From positions 558,001-622,000 of the forward strand of contig NZ_JACHZQ010000005.1 in the NCBI RefSeq assembly GCF_014193655.1: a stretch of 64,000 nt of DNA. Reading direction: 5' to 3'. Shown piece by piece: positions 1 to 9,046 of this stretch. Positions within the stretch are counted from its first letter, which is position 1. Each line of letters begins with the position of its first letter. The notes below the pieces were generated by a model. It did no database searches. It saw nothing but the letters and a program-made list of their open reading frames with translations, and was not told where the DNA came from. The stretch comes from Rhizobium sp. BK313. GTDB lineage: Bacteria > Pseudomonadota > Alphaproteobacteria > Rhizobiales > Rhizobiaceae. Both the position numbers and the translations under genes were made by a program.

Positions 1-403
1 GGACGCGGTGTAAAGCGTTCTGAACGGCCATGGCGGAAACCAGCGTCATCCCGGTAACGATCGCCCGCCAACCGTCGCCGCTGGCGAATGGACCAAAGCT
101 GATGGCGAAGATGGCGGCAAGCACGAGCAGAAGGAATTTCAACGTTAGGATCATCCGCAGCACCGGCAATTTGCGCCGCGACAGATCATCGCCCAGCAGG
201 CGAGCGAGAATGACGACAATGCAGAAAACCGGCAGTGCCAGCAGCTTGGCCGTCGCGCCCGATGTTCCCAGCACCATCGAGGCGCCGAAGGTGACGAAGT
301 TGCCGGTGACATGGGCGGTGAACAGACCCTGCAATGCAAGGAAGCCGGCGGTGTCGACATAGCCGCCATTGATGCTGAGAAGGGTCGGCAGGGTCGGCTT
401 CAT
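1..403 (-). CDS. DUF1275 (YoaK-like) membrane protein, 3' end beyond window
   Basis: Only the first 134 codons are in the window; the gene runs off the left edge. The protein starts MKPTLPTLLS and soon carries GGYVDTAGFLALQGLFTAHV followed by TGNFV, the signature of the DUF1275/YoaK integral membrane family. Hydrophobic segments follow near residues 45-60 and 75-95. ATG at 403 is chosen because GAGG lies about six bases upstream; an in-frame GTG two codons earlier is possible. The family has no settled biochemical function. Family assignment is confident; function is unknown. Confidence 0.85.
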   Translation of the reverse strand, partial: MKPTLPTLLSINGGYVDTAGFLALQGLFTAHVTGNFVTFGASMVLGTSGATAKLLALPVFCIVVILARLLGDDLSRRKLPVLRMILTLKFLLLVLAAIFAISFGPFASGDGWRAIVTGMTLVSAMAVQNALHRV

Positions 404-515
404 CGGCACCTCGTCTTCGCTGTGATCCCATCCGGATTTCGGTTGTTATCACGCGGAACCGGAGGCAATGTCGAGATATCGACAGCCGTCTTGCAAAGAA
501 TTTTGGAAAGCCGCT

Positions 516-704
516 CTAATAGCTATGCTCGTTTTCCAGCGCGGCGATCTCGTCGGTAATCTCCCGGATCCTCTCTTTCAGATCCGCCTCGGTACCGTCG
601 TCGACTTCCCCTTCGCCAAAACAATAGCGCGCTATATGCAGCTCGAGCTTGGATTCCAGCTCCGAGCGTTTCGCATATAAATGGGCAAGATATTTGTTAC
701 GCAT
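516..704 (-). CDS. Small charged hypothetical protein (62 aa)
   Basis: A 62-residue ORF, strongly charged and predicted helical, with repeated Lys/Glu/Arg heptad-like spacing in KRSELESKLELHI and DLKERIREITDEIAALENE. This suggests a short coiled coil. It has no signal peptide or membrane segment and I do not recognise a named family. It sits alone between the DUF1275 gene and the cytochrome b561 gene, on the same strand as both. The amino-acid composition looks like real coding sequence, but the ORF is short and no clear ribosome binding site was identified. Confidence 0.5.
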   Translation of the reverse strand: MRNKYLAHLYAKRSELESKLELHIARYCFGEGEVDDGTEADLKERIREITDEIAALENEHSY

Positions 705-835
705 CGCAAACCACGCATTCCGAGAAAATATGTCTCTGAATACTAAATAAGTTCGCGGCGAAAAGGTTTCGATAGGTGGCGCCGCGACTTTTGGCCTGCC
801 GCGGCGCCTTCAGGGTGGACCGGGCTACCAGCGCC

Positions 836-1402
836 TTATCCGCGCGCGGGGATCATCCGGGCAAGCACGCGATCACGAAGCACATAATGGTGCATGAGGG
901 CTGCGGCGGCGTGAATTCCCGCAACGGCGATGATCGCCCAAGCGGTGTAGTCGTGCAGTTCACCGATCACATGCCGTGTTGGCTGATCGACGACGATCAA
1001 GGGTGGCACGGAGAACAGGCCGAAAAAGCTCGGGCCGTTGCCCGAGGCCCAGATCATCAGGAAGCCATAGGACACCTGCGAAATCATCAATGCATAGAGG
1101 GCAAAGTGCACAAGCGTCGCCACCACATGCTGAAGCCCGGAGACGGCCGGCGCGGTGCGCCTGTGGGTCGCGATGCGCCAGACGATGCGCAGGACGAGGA
1201 CGGCGGCCAGCAGAACGCCGAGCGAGACATGCACGAAGATCAAATCCGTGCGCAGAGGCGTTCCGCGCTCGACGAAGCTCCGCGCCTCGGCCAGTGCGAA
1301 CATGGTCAACACCAGAAGCGCCGTCAGCCAATGAAGCGTGATGGTTAAATGGTCGTAGCGGGCCGCCCGCGCATCCGCAGCGGCCATATTGAAATTACTC
1401 AT
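836..1402 (-). CDS. Cytochrome b561 family protein
   Basis: A 188-residue protein with four hydrophobic segments (about residues 22-40, 54-72, 90-112 and 150-172). Conserved histidines lie in LHWLTALLV near the N-terminus, in HVSLG, and in ELHDYTAWAI / GIHAAAALMHHY in the last helix. This is the di-heme prokaryotic cytochrome b561 (CybB) pattern, an inner-membrane quinol-oxidising electron carrier; some members dispose of superoxide. It is monocistronic as far as can be seen. The start at 1402 gives the usual family length. The electron acceptor cannot be inferred from sequence. Confidence 0.88.
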   Translation of the reverse strand: MSNFNMAAADARAARYDHLTITLHWLTALLVLTMFALAEARSFVERGTPLRTDLIFVHVSLGVLLAAVLVLRIVWRIATHRRTAPAVSGLQHVVATLVHFALYALMISQVSYGFLMIWASGNGPSFFGLFSVPPLIVVDQPTRHVIGELHDYTAWAIIAVAGIHAAAALMHHYVLRDRVLARMIPARG

Positions 1403-1639
1403 GATTTACGATCTCCTTGGGAGGGACGAGCAGCAAACACCCGAGGCTTCCTTTTTATTCGGCCGCCTCAAAAAGATGGGCGGCATGCGAAGGCACCCCG
1501 CCGATGCGCCTATTGCAAAGCCTCTGCCTGATAGTCACATTGATCTGACTTGCACCTGAATTGGCGTCTCGGAACAAAGATTTGCGCTGACACGCCGCTT
1601 AGGTTTCGGCTATTTCAAGTCGATTGTTCGAGGTAGATT

Positions 1640-2926
1640 GTGTTGAGCGAAAAAATTGCCGTCATTGGTCTGGGTTACGTCGGATTGCCTGTCGCGATCG
1701 CCCTGGCCGAGAAATTTTCCGATGTGGTCGGTTTCGATATCAAGCCATCCCGCGTCGCCGCCCTGAAAGCAGGGGAAGACGATACGCGTGAGGTTTCGCC
1801 GGCGCGCCTGAAGGAAAGCGGCCTGCACATCAGCAGCGACATTCATGATCTGCAAGACCGCGACATCTTCATCGTCGCCGTTCCGACGCCGATCGACCGG
1901 AACCGGCAACCGGATCTGAGACCGATGATTTCCGCCTCGCGCACCGTTGGCCAGGCTTTGAAGAAAGGCGGCATCGTCGTCTATGAATCGACGGTCTATC
2001 CCGGCGTGACGGAAGAGGTGTGCGGCCCCGTGCTCGCCGAGGTCTCGGGCCTGCGCCAGGGCGAGGATTTTCACGTCGGCTATTCGCCGGAACGGATCAA
2101 TCCCGGCGACAAGGAACATACGTTCGAACGCATCGTGAAGGTGGTCGCCGGCGACAACGAGGAAACGCTGGAGAGGATCGCCGCCGTTTATGGCGCGGTG
2201 GTCGAGGCCGGCATTCACCGCGCACCCAGCATCAAGGTCGCGGAAGCAGCGAAAGTGATCGAAAACACCCAGCGCGACCTGAACATCGCCTTGATGAACG
2301 AGCTGTCGATCATCTTCGAGAAAATGGACATCCGCACGGCGGACGTGTTGAAGGCGGCCAGGACGAAATGGAATTTCCTGCCCTTTACGCCCGGTCTGGT
2401 CGGTGGCCACTGCATCGGCGTCGACCCCTACTATCTCACCGCCAAGGCCGAGGAGCTCGGTTATCATCCCGAAGTCATCCTCTCCGGCCGCCGCATCAAT
2501 GACGGCATGGGCGCCTTCATCGCCCAGAAACTCATCAAGATGCTGGTGTCGGCGCAAAAGCCCATTAATGGCGCCAGGATTGGTATCTTTGGCCTGACCT
2601 TCAAGGAAAACGTGCCCGATCTACGCAACAGCCGCGTGCCGGACATTATCCGCGAACTGCATCAGTTCGGCCTCGAGCCGCTGGTGCATGACCCCATGGC
2701 CAGTCGTCACGAGGCGGAAGAGGAATACGGCGTGCGGCTGGCAGCGCTCGAAGATTTCGGCGAGCTCGACGCTATCGTGCTTGCCGTACCGCACAAATCC
2801 TACCTGACCGACGGTGCTGCGCAGATTCTTGGTCTGCTGGGCGAGAACGGCGTGGTGGTCGACGTGAAGGCCGCGCTGGAGCAGAACAATCCACTGCTCA
2901 ATGGGCACGCAGTCTGGAGCCTGTAA
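1640..2926 (+). CDS. Nucleotide-sugar 6-dehydrogenase (UDP-GalNAc/UDP-Glc DH type, WbpO/TviB-like)
   Basis: A 428-residue UDP-sugar dehydrogenase. The N-terminal Rossmann motif GLGYVGLP is at residues 10-17 and the catalytic cysteine is Cys258 in GGHCIGVDPYYL. A C-terminal UDP-binding domain carries GLTFKENVPDLRNS. Such enzymes oxidise the C6 hydroxyl of a UDP-sugar to a uronic acid using NAD. Overall form resembles the WbpO/TviB branch (UDP-N-acetylhexosamine) more than UDP-glucose dehydrogenases, but substrate is inferred. Translation begins at GTG 1640, with AGGT about nine bases upstream. It is the first gene of the polysaccharide locus and converges with the epimerase at 2930. Confidence 0.88.
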   Translation: MLSEKIAVIGLGYVGLPVAIALAEKFSDVVGFDIKPSRVAALKAGEDDTREVSPARLKESGLHISSDIHDLQDRDIFIVAVPTPIDRNRQPDLRPMISASRTVGQALKKGGIVVYESTVYPGVTEEVCGPVLAEVSGLRQGEDFHVGYSPERINPGDKEHTFERIVKVVAGDNEETLERIAAVYGAVVEAGIHRAPSIKVAEAAKVIENTQRDLNIALMNELSIIFEKMDIRTADVLKAARTKWNFLPFTPGLVGGHCIGVDPYYLTAKAEELGYHPEVILSGRRINDGMGAFIAQKLIKMLVSAQKPINGARIGIFGLTFKENVPDLRNSRVPDIIRELHQFGLEPLVHDPMASRHEAEEEYGVRLAALEDFGELDAIVLAVPHKSYLTDGAAQILGLLGENGVVVDVKAALEQNNPLLNGHAVWSL

Positions 2927-2929
2927 GGG

Positions 2930-3865
2930 CTAGCTGGTGATCTTTTCGGATGCGGCGACCGTCAGCCGCAGACCGTCATCGACCGAAAAGGGCGGCGACC
3001 ACCCGGTGATCTCCGCCGTCTCGCCTATATCGACCTGCAGCGAACCCAGGAGCCGTTGCGCCGCCGCACGACGCCCCAGCAGCATCGCAAGCCCTTCCAA
3101 CAATCGTGGCGGTACGGGGAGCATCAGCGCTTTTTGCCCCATCGCCAAGGAGAGTTTGCCGATCAATTCGCCGATGGAAAGATCCGAGCCATCGCTGATC
3201 AGGAACACTCGATTTCCCGCGTCGGGATGGCGCGCGCAGAGCAGGATGAAATCGACAAGATTGCCGACGAACACCAGCGATCTGCGGTTGGCAACCAGGC
3301 CGAAAGGCCATGGAAACGGCCGCTTGGCCCACTTCATCAAACTTGCGAAATTCGCCTTCACCCCCGGCCCATAGACAAGAGGCGGCCGGATGATGACGAC
3401 GTCCATATCCGTTTCCTCGCCGATGGTAAGGAGCGCCTCCTCCGCCTCCCGTTTCGACTGGCCGTAGGGATCTTCGGGATGCGGTATGTCGGATGCCGTA
3501 AACGGCTTGCCCGGTGCGGTCGCCTCTCCATTGACCTTGATGGAACTCAGGAAAACGAAGCGTTTCGCGCCGGCCCGAGCCGCCTGTCGCGCCAGATTGA
3601 CGGTGGCGTCGACATTGGCGGCGCGAAAGGCGGCAAGCGGGTCGGCCGCGGTATCGTTCATGACATGGACACGCGCCGCCAGATGCACGACCGTTTCGAC
3701 ACCCGCGAGCACGCCGGACCAATCCGTGACGCCGTCAAAGGTGCCCACGGTCAAAAAACCTGGCTTCGGCGTACGGCTGATCGGTCGATACCCTATCTGC
3801 TGCCGCGAAAGCTCGGCGCAGAGCGCCTGCCCGACGAAACCCGTCGCGCCCGTGACCAGGATCAT
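2930..3865 (-). CDS. NAD-dependent epimerase/dehydratase (extended SDR)
   Basis: A 311-residue extended SDR. The N-terminal cofactor motif is TGATGFVG, HLAARVH follows the third strand, Ser107/Ser108 lie in FLSSIKVNG, and the catalytic pair is Tyr134/Lys138 in DPYGQSKRE. The closest family pattern is the UDP-N-acetylhexosamine 4-epimerase/reductase type (WbpV-like) that prepares the primer sugar for a neighbouring initiating transferase, such as the one at 4056. The substrate is inferred from context only. It converges with the dehydrogenase gene, leaving three bases between stops. Confidence 0.82.
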   Translation of the reverse strand: MILVTGATGFVGQALCAELSRQQIGYRPISRTPKPGFLTVGTFDGVTDWSGVLAGVETVVHLAARVHVMNDTAADPLAAFRAANVDATVNLARQAARAGAKRFVFLSSIKVNGEATAPGKPFTASDIPHPEDPYGQSKREAEEALLTIGEETDMDVVIIRPPLVYGPGVKANFASLMKWAKRPFPWPFGLVANRRSLVFVGNLVDFILLCARHPDAGNRVFLISDGSDLSIGELIGKLSLAMGQKALMLPVPPRLLEGLAMLLGRRAAAQRLLGSLQVDIGETAEITGWSPPFSVDDGLRLTVAASEKITS

Positions 3866-4055
3866 GCGTCTATCATCCCTTATTCCACCCAGGTTTTTAC
3901 ACGCGTCATGCTTTGCACATTCCCTCCGCAGGGAACAAGCCCGGCAAAATTCGTGAGCAGGACGATTGTGAACAAATCCATGATATGAGATGCACTCCGC
4001 ACAAAGCCGTCATTGGCGCAACGAGACACGAGCCCCGGCAGAACCATCAGAGACG

Positions 4056-4631
4056 ATGCCCTATACGATCGCCAAGCGCCTTTTCGACTTCCTTGCCGCC
4101 CTTGCGGCCGCCGTCTTCTTTTCCATTCCGATCCTGATCGTCGCCGCCGCCGTCCGTTTGACCTCCCCCGGCCCCGTTCTCTACTGGTCGGACCGTGTCG
4201 GCCGTGGAAACAGGATTTTCCGCATGCCGAAATTTCGCAGCATGCGGACCGATACCCCTGCGGTTGCGACGCATCTTCTGAAGGATCCCAGCGTCTATCT
4301 GACGCCGATCGGCTCTTTCCTGCGCAAATCCAGCTTGGATGAGCTGCCGCAGCTCTGGTGCATCCTGAAGGGCGAGATGAGCATCGTCGGCCCTCGCCCG
4401 GCCCTCTTCAATCAGCATGACCTGATTGCGCTACGCACCGAGCGCGGCGTCGACATCCTGCTGCCGGGCCTGACCGGCTGGGCACAGGTCAACGGCCGCG
4501 ACGAGTTGCCGATCCCGCAGAAAGTGGCGCTGGACGAGGACTATCTGCGCCGGCGCTCGTTTCTTTTCGATGTCAAGATCATCATCCTGACGATGCTGAA
4601 AGTTCTGCGCAGTGACGGAGTGACGCATTAA
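4056..4631 (+). CDS. Undecaprenyl-phosphate sugar phosphotransferase (WbpL/ExoY/WcaJ C-terminal type)
   Basis: A 191-residue bacterial sugar transferase. One N-terminal membrane segment (residues 10-32) is followed by the catalytic domain with SPGPVLYWSDRVGRGN, FRMPKFRSMRTD, LDELPQLWCILKGEMSIVGPRP and LLPGLTGWAQVNGRDEL. It moves a hexose-1-phosphate to undecaprenyl phosphate and so starts a polysaccharide repeat. It is the short form without the N-terminal four-helix domain of WcaJ/WbaP. ATG 4056 is chosen because the family begins just before the membrane helix. The sugar is not determinable. Confidence 0.88.
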   Translation: MPYTIAKRLFDFLAALAAAVFFSIPILIVAAAVRLTSPGPVLYWSDRVGRGNRIFRMPKFRSMRTDTPAVATHLLKDPSVYLTPIGSFLRKSSLDELPQLWCILKGEMSIVGPRPALFNQHDLIALRTERGVDILLPGLTGWAQVNGRDELPIPQKVALDEDYLRRRSFLFDVKIIILTMLKVLRSDGVTH

Positions 4632-4791
4632 CGGGACTGCAATATCGTAAGCTTTTAATATCATAAACGGGCGACGCAAAACGACAACCACCGAAATGCC
4701 GTATTCCTGCCTCCTTGCGACCCTACTGGCCAGCAGACACAGGCTTAGGCTTTCCGGAATGGCTGAATGTGGATGAAGGCGGACGACGATA

Positions 4792-6192
4792 TTGGCTCAG
4801 TTGCAGACGAATAACCCACCGGTCGATCTCGCATCTGGAAACAATGCCGGCGAACTCGTGCCTGTTATCCTGCCACAACGCCTTTTGATCCTGGGTAGCC
4901 TCTTGTGGCTGGTGGTCGTATCGCCGCTCTTCGTCGAAAGCGCCGCCTATCGTTATACCGCGCCCTTCCTCGCCCTCATCGCCACTCACTACTACAGGAA
5001 GGCGACTGTGCGCCCCCCCACCGTCTGGCTCGGTTGGCTGTGCATGGGCTGGGGCACCTATGTACTCGCCCGCTTTCTCATCATCTTCTTGATGACGCCG
5101 GAGCATACGATCGGTGCATCCGACTGGCTCTATGCCTATCCCTTCTTCTTCCCAGTCCTTGGCGTCGCCCTTTTGCTGTACGAACCGGTGCTGGAGAAAA
5201 TCATCGCCGCAGTTTTCGCCGTCGCGCTCATCATGTTGATCGCCACGCAACATTTCCGCGACGTCTTTGCCGGCGAAACCGTGCGCCCGTTGATCATGAA
5301 TAATCAGATTCATGGCGCCGTTGCCTGCGGCATGATCCTGATCTTCACCGCTTTCTGGCTGCTGCACTATCTGACGGAGGAATCCGGCAATCGATCGATC
5401 GCCCGCTTCGCCTACATCGCCTCGCCATTGATTGCCGTTCTCTGTCTGATCGCAATCTACGGCGCCAAGTCGAAAGGCGTCTGGCTGGCGCTCGCCGCCA
5501 CCCTGCCGGTGCTGGGGCTGGTCACTTTGACCTATCTGCGTTTGAAAAACGGCCTTATCGTCGTCGTCTGCGCCGCCGTGCTTCTGCTGGTTGGCGCCTA
5601 TGCGGTGCGGCACAATATTGACAAGACCGCCGGCCCGACAGTGGCTTCCACCATCGAGATGATCGACAACATCACCAAAAGCCACGACCTCAATAACGCC
5701 GTGGCAAGCACGATCACCTCCGATACCACGCCCTTTGCCATGGATGCGCGGCTACAGCTCTGGTCGAACGGCTGGGAGCTCTTCTCTTCCGCACCTATCT
5801 TCGGCTGGGGCGGCGAATGGGTGGAGCGCTGGAAACACACGCGCTATGCAGACGTCCAATATACGCTGCTGCACAACGGCTATCTCGAAATGCTGGTGCG
5901 TCACGGCTTGTTCGGCGGCCTTGTCATGGCGATCATTCTCGGCGCGCTCATCGTCAATGTCTGGCGTGCGCGCAAGGCGGGCCTCATACCGCGCACCGCC
6001 TGGCATGCCTACGCCGTCAGCCTATTCTTCTTTGCATTGACGCTGCTCAGCAACTCCAACAACCGCCTCGCGATCGGCGAAAGCTTTGCGCTGACAAGCT
6101 CTGCCTTCGCCTTCTGGTGCGGCATGCGCTTGAGGGGGGAAAGCTTGTTGATGCCGAGCAAGAAACCGCAGGCGGAGGCCGTCAGCGCCTGA
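4792..6192 (+). CDS. O-antigen ligase/polymerase-like membrane protein (Wzy_C)
   Basis: A 466-residue polytopic membrane protein with about ten to twelve hydrophobic segments. A large soluble loop around residues 270-360 carries RLQLWSNGWELFSSAPIFGWG and LLHNGYLEMLVRHG, the Wzy_C pattern shared by O-antigen ligases (WaaL) and polymerases (Wzy). No upstream ATG works: the in-frame ATG at 4759 meets a stop after five codons. TTG 4792 preceded by GGACGA is therefore the likely start. It lies 160 bp after the initiating transferase, on the same strand. Ligase and polymerase cannot be told apart by eye. Confidence 0.8.
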   Translation: MAQLQTNNPPVDLASGNNAGELVPVILPQRLLILGSLLWLVVVSPLFVESAAYRYTAPFLALIATHYYRKATVRPPTVWLGWLCMGWGTYVLARFLIIFLMTPEHTIGASDWLYAYPFFFPVLGVALLLYEPVLEKIIAAVFAVALIMLIATQHFRDVFAGETVRPLIMNNQIHGAVACGMILIFTAFWLLHYLTEESGNRSIARFAYIASPLIAVLCLIAIYGAKSKGVWLALAATLPVLGLVTLTYLRLKNGLIVVVCAAVLLLVGAYAVRHNIDKTAGPTVASTIEMIDNITKSHDLNNAVASTITSDTTPFAMDARLQLWSNGWELFSSAPIFGWGGEWVERWKHTRYADVQYTLLHNGYLEMLVRHGLFGGLVMAIILGALIVNVWRARKAGLIPRTAWHAYAVSLFFFALTLLSNSNNRLAIGESFALTSSAFAFWCGMRLRGESLLMPSKKPQAEAVSA

Positions 6193-6247
6193 TCACGATC
6201 GGATCAGCGCGGCAACCCTGAGGTCGACGAGTAGTCCCCTACTCCCT

Positions 6248-7390
6248 CTAGCGCTTTCCTGCACCTGCGCCAGAAGGCATTTGACTGTGCAGTCTTTTGT
6301 AGAGCACCGCATAGGCATTACCCATCCGCTCTGCGGTAAAGCACTCTTCGTATCGCAGGCGAGCCGCTTTGCCTAAGGATGCCGCCACCTCACCATCGGC
6401 CGTAAGACGTCCCATTGCTTCCGCAAGCGCCGTCGGGTCGTCGGGCTGCACGACATAGCCCGTTCTACCATTTTGGTTGACGAAACTGGTACCCGTGCCG
6501 ATTTCGCAGGAGATCATCGGTTTGCCGAACATCGCGGCCTCGACGAGCGAAAGGCCAAATGCTTCCGAGCGCAGATTGGAAGGGAATACGAACCCCGTGC
6601 ATAGTTCGAGAAGGGCAGTCTTGTCCGCATCCGGCAGCGCACCCAGAAAGACGACGTTTCCGAGGCCGTGCTGCTGCGCATATTCCTTCAATGATGCTTC
6701 CATCGGACCTTCGCCGACAATGACAATATCGCTGGCCGTCTGTCGCGCAGCCTCAAGAAGGATGTGAACGCCCTTATAATAGCGCAGCACGCCGACAAAG
6801 AGGAAAAACGGTTTGGGAAACCGTGTGCGCCAACGCGCTCTATCCTCTTCTTTTGCCTTCCGATAATCCGCCTCGTCCAGACCAAGCGGGATGACGGTGG
6901 TCTTATCCTTGTAGCGCTGCAAGACCTCGCTCGTCGCCAGATAATTCGGGGAGGTAGCCACGATTGCACCGACGCTTGCCAGGAAACGGTGCATGACCGG
7001 CTCGTAGAGTTTCAGCAGAAATTTCTGCTTCACGATGTCGGAATGGTAGGTCACGACCGTCGGCTTGCCGGGCGGGGCGGCGAGATGGACGACATCCATC
7101 ATCGGCCACGGAAAATGGTAGTGGACGATGTCGGCCTTCCGGCTCAGCTCTCGAAAACGCCCGAATGCCTCGCGCGAAAAGCCGGTGGAGGCAAACTCCA
7201 AATCGAGCTTCGCCTTGTGAGCCATATGGCCGTCAAATTCGACTGTGCCCTTTTCGGGCGTCTTGCTGAGCGAGAGGACGTCGGACTGTATGTCGTGTCT
7301 TGCGACGCCCTTGACGATCGCATGGATTGTCCGCTCGACCCCGCCGAAAGTATCCGGCCAATATGTTTTGAAAAAATGTAGAACGCGCAT
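6248..7390 (-). CDS. Glycosyltransferase family 4 (GT-B fold)
   Basis: A 380-residue retaining glycosyltransferase. The N-terminal donor-independent domain begins MRVLHFFKTYWPDTFGGVER. The C-terminal domain carries FVGVLRYYKGVHILLEA, IVGEGPMEASL and FVFPSNLRSEAFGLSLVEA; this last segment contains the EX7E motif of GT4 enzymes. ATG 7390 is preferred over a possible start 12 codons upstream because AGGA lies six bases before it. It follows rmlC by 68 bp on the same strand, so it probably adds a sugar, possibly rhamnose, to the glycan made by this locus. Acceptor and donor are inferred. Confidence 0.87.
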   Translation of the reverse strand: MRVLHFFKTYWPDTFGGVERTIHAIVKGVARHDIQSDVLSLSKTPEKGTVEFDGHMAHKAKLDLEFASTGFSREAFGRFRELSRKADIVHYHFPWPMMDVVHLAAPPGKPTVVTYHSDIVKQKFLLKLYEPVMHRFLASVGAIVATSPNYLATSEVLQRYKDKTTVIPLGLDEADYRKAKEEDRARWRTRFPKPFFLFVGVLRYYKGVHILLEAARQTASDIVIVGEGPMEASLKEYAQQHGLGNVVFLGALPDADKTALLELCTGFVFPSNLRSEAFGLSLVEAAMFGKPMISCEIGTGTSFVNQNGRTGYVVQPDDPTALAEAMGRLTADGEVAASLGKAARLRYEECFTAERMGNAYAVLYKRLHSQMPSGAGAGKR

Positions 7391-7458
7391 TTCATTCCTG
7401 TAGCGAGAGAAACTGCGCAGGTCCATAACCAGTATCGTTCGACGATCTGGATATCAGA

Positions 7459-8007
7459 TCAATCGAATAGCTCGGCGTCCGCCAGCAACGGTTGCCGCTC
7501 ATCCTTGGCGGAAAGCGTCAGTGCGCCGACCGCTTTCCAGTCGATTGCAAGCGTCGGATCATCCCAACGAATCCCACGGTCGCTCTCTGGAGCATAATAG
7601 TCGGTGGTCTTGTAGAGGAACTCGACGCGGTCGCTCAGCGTCAGGAATCCGTGCGCAAAGCCTTCCGGGATCCAGAACTGACGCTTGTTCTCCTCCGACA
7701 GGAGGACGCCGACCCACTGACCGAACGTCGGGGAAGACCTTCTGATGTCGACGGCGACATCGTACACCTCGCCGATGACGACCCGAACGAGCTTGGCCTG
7801 AGCACGTGGCGGCAATTGATAGTGCAGGCCGCGCAGAACGCCTTTGCCCGACCGGCTGTGATTGTCTTGCACGAATGCCGCGCTTCGCCCGATCGCCGCT
7901 TCGAACTTGACCTGGCTGAAGCTCTCAAAGAAAAAACCGCGATCATCGGCAAAAACCGTTGGCTCGATGATCTTGACGTCCGGTATGGCGGTATCGATGG
8001 CTTTCAT
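7459..8007 (-). CDS. rfbC: dTDP-4-dehydrorhamnose 3,5-epimerase
   Basis: A 182-residue RmlC cupin enzyme that epimerises C3 and C5 of dTDP-4-keto-6-deoxyglucose. The family hallmarks are FFFESFSQVKFE, VLRGLHYQLPP with the active-site histidine, AKLVRVVIGEVYDVAVDIR, FWIPEGFAHGF and LYKTTDYYAPE. Length is typical. It is the last rml gene in the minus-strand order rmlB-rmlD-rmlA-rmlC, 69 bp after rmlA, and is followed by the GT4 gene. Confidence 0.96.
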   Translation of the reverse strand: MKAIDTAIPDVKIIEPTVFADDRGFFFESFSQVKFEAAIGRSAAFVQDNHSRSGKGVLRGLHYQLPPRAQAKLVRVVIGEVYDVAVDIRRSSPTFGQWVGVLLSEENKRQFWIPEGFAHGFLTLSDRVEFLYKTTDYYAPESDRGIRWDDPTLAIDWKAVGALTLSAKDERQPLLADAELFD

Positions 8008-8076
8008 TCGTCTTTCCTGCTTCCCTATGCCCGCATTGGCGTGGCCAGCGGGCGCGCAACGTCACCAAGTGCGTCG

Positions 8077-8964
8077 TTAAAATACCCGTTCGCGCAGAAT
8101 TCCGAGAAGATACTGCCCATAGGCGTTTTTCTTCAACGGATCGGCCAGGGCCTCAACTTGAGAGGCATCGATCCAACGGCTTCGGTAAGCGATTTCCTCG
8201 GGGCAGGCAACCTTCAGGCCCTGCCGGCTTTCGATGGTGGCGATGTAGTGGCTCGCCTCCAGCATCGATTCATGGGTGCCGGTATCCAGCCAGGCGTAAC
8301 CGCGACCCATCGTCTGGACGTCGAGCCGCCCAGCCTTGAGGTAATGCGCGTTGACATCCGTTATTTCCAATTCACCGCGTGGCGAAGGACGTATGGATTT
8401 TGCCACGTCGACGACGTTCGTATCGTAGAAGTAGAGCCCGGTGACGGCGTAATTGCTCTTGGGGGCCTTTGGCTTTTCTTCGAGGCTGATCGCGCGGCCC
8501 TGCGAATCGAATTCAATAACGCCGTAACGGTGCGGATCATGCACGTGATAGGCAAAAACGGTGGCCCCATCCTGCTTGTCGCCCGCCTGATGAAGGAGCT
8601 TGGTGAAATCATGCCCGTAAAAGATGTTGTCTCCGAGTACCAGGGCGGACGGGGCGCCGTCGAGAAACGCTTCGCCAATGAGAAACGCCTGCGCAAGACC
8701 ATCCGGGCTCGGCTGAACCGCATAGTCGAGCTTGATGCCCCATTGGCTTCCGTCCCTCAGCAGCTGCTCGAAACGAGGTGTATCCTGAGGTGTCGAAATG
8801 ATGAGGATTTCACGAATGCCGGCCAACATCAAAGTCGTTAGCGGATAATAGATCATCGGCTTGTCGTAGATCGGCAGAAGCTGCTTACTGACGGCAAGGG
8901 TTGCGGGATATAGGCGCGTGCCAGATCCGCCGGCGAGTATGATGCCTTTACGTGCTTTATTCAT
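8077..8964 (-). CDS. rfbA: Glucose-1-phosphate thymidylyltransferase
   Basis: A 295-residue RmlA nucleotidyltransferase that makes dTDP-glucose from dTTP and glucose-1-phosphate. It has the N-terminal nucleotide-binding signature ILAGGSGTRLYPAT, then SKQLLPIYDKPMIYYPL, LGDNIFYG, EEKPKAPKSNYAVTGLYFYD and WLDTGTHESMLEAS. Full length for the short RmlA class. It lies 82 bp after rmlD; that gap is AT-rich and might hold a secondary promoter. Confidence 0.96.
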   Translation of the reverse strand: MNKARKGIILAGGSGTRLYPATLAVSKQLLPIYDKPMIYYPLTTLMLAGIREILIISTPQDTPRFEQLLRDGSQWGIKLDYAVQPSPDGLAQAFLIGEAFLDGAPSALVLGDNIFYGHDFTKLLHQAGDKQDGATVFAYHVHDPHRYGVIEFDSQGRAISLEEKPKAPKSNYAVTGLYFYDTNVVDVAKSIRPSPRGELEITDVNAHYLKAGRLDVQTMGRGYAWLDTGTHESMLEASHYIATIESRQGLKVACPEEIAYRSRWIDASQVEALADPLKKNAYGQYLLGILRERVF

Positions 8965-9046
8965 TATAGACGTCTCGTCTTGAATTCGTTTTGCAGGCCA
9001 ATCAGTTCATTTATTGCAACTTATAACTTAAAAACTTTGCATATTT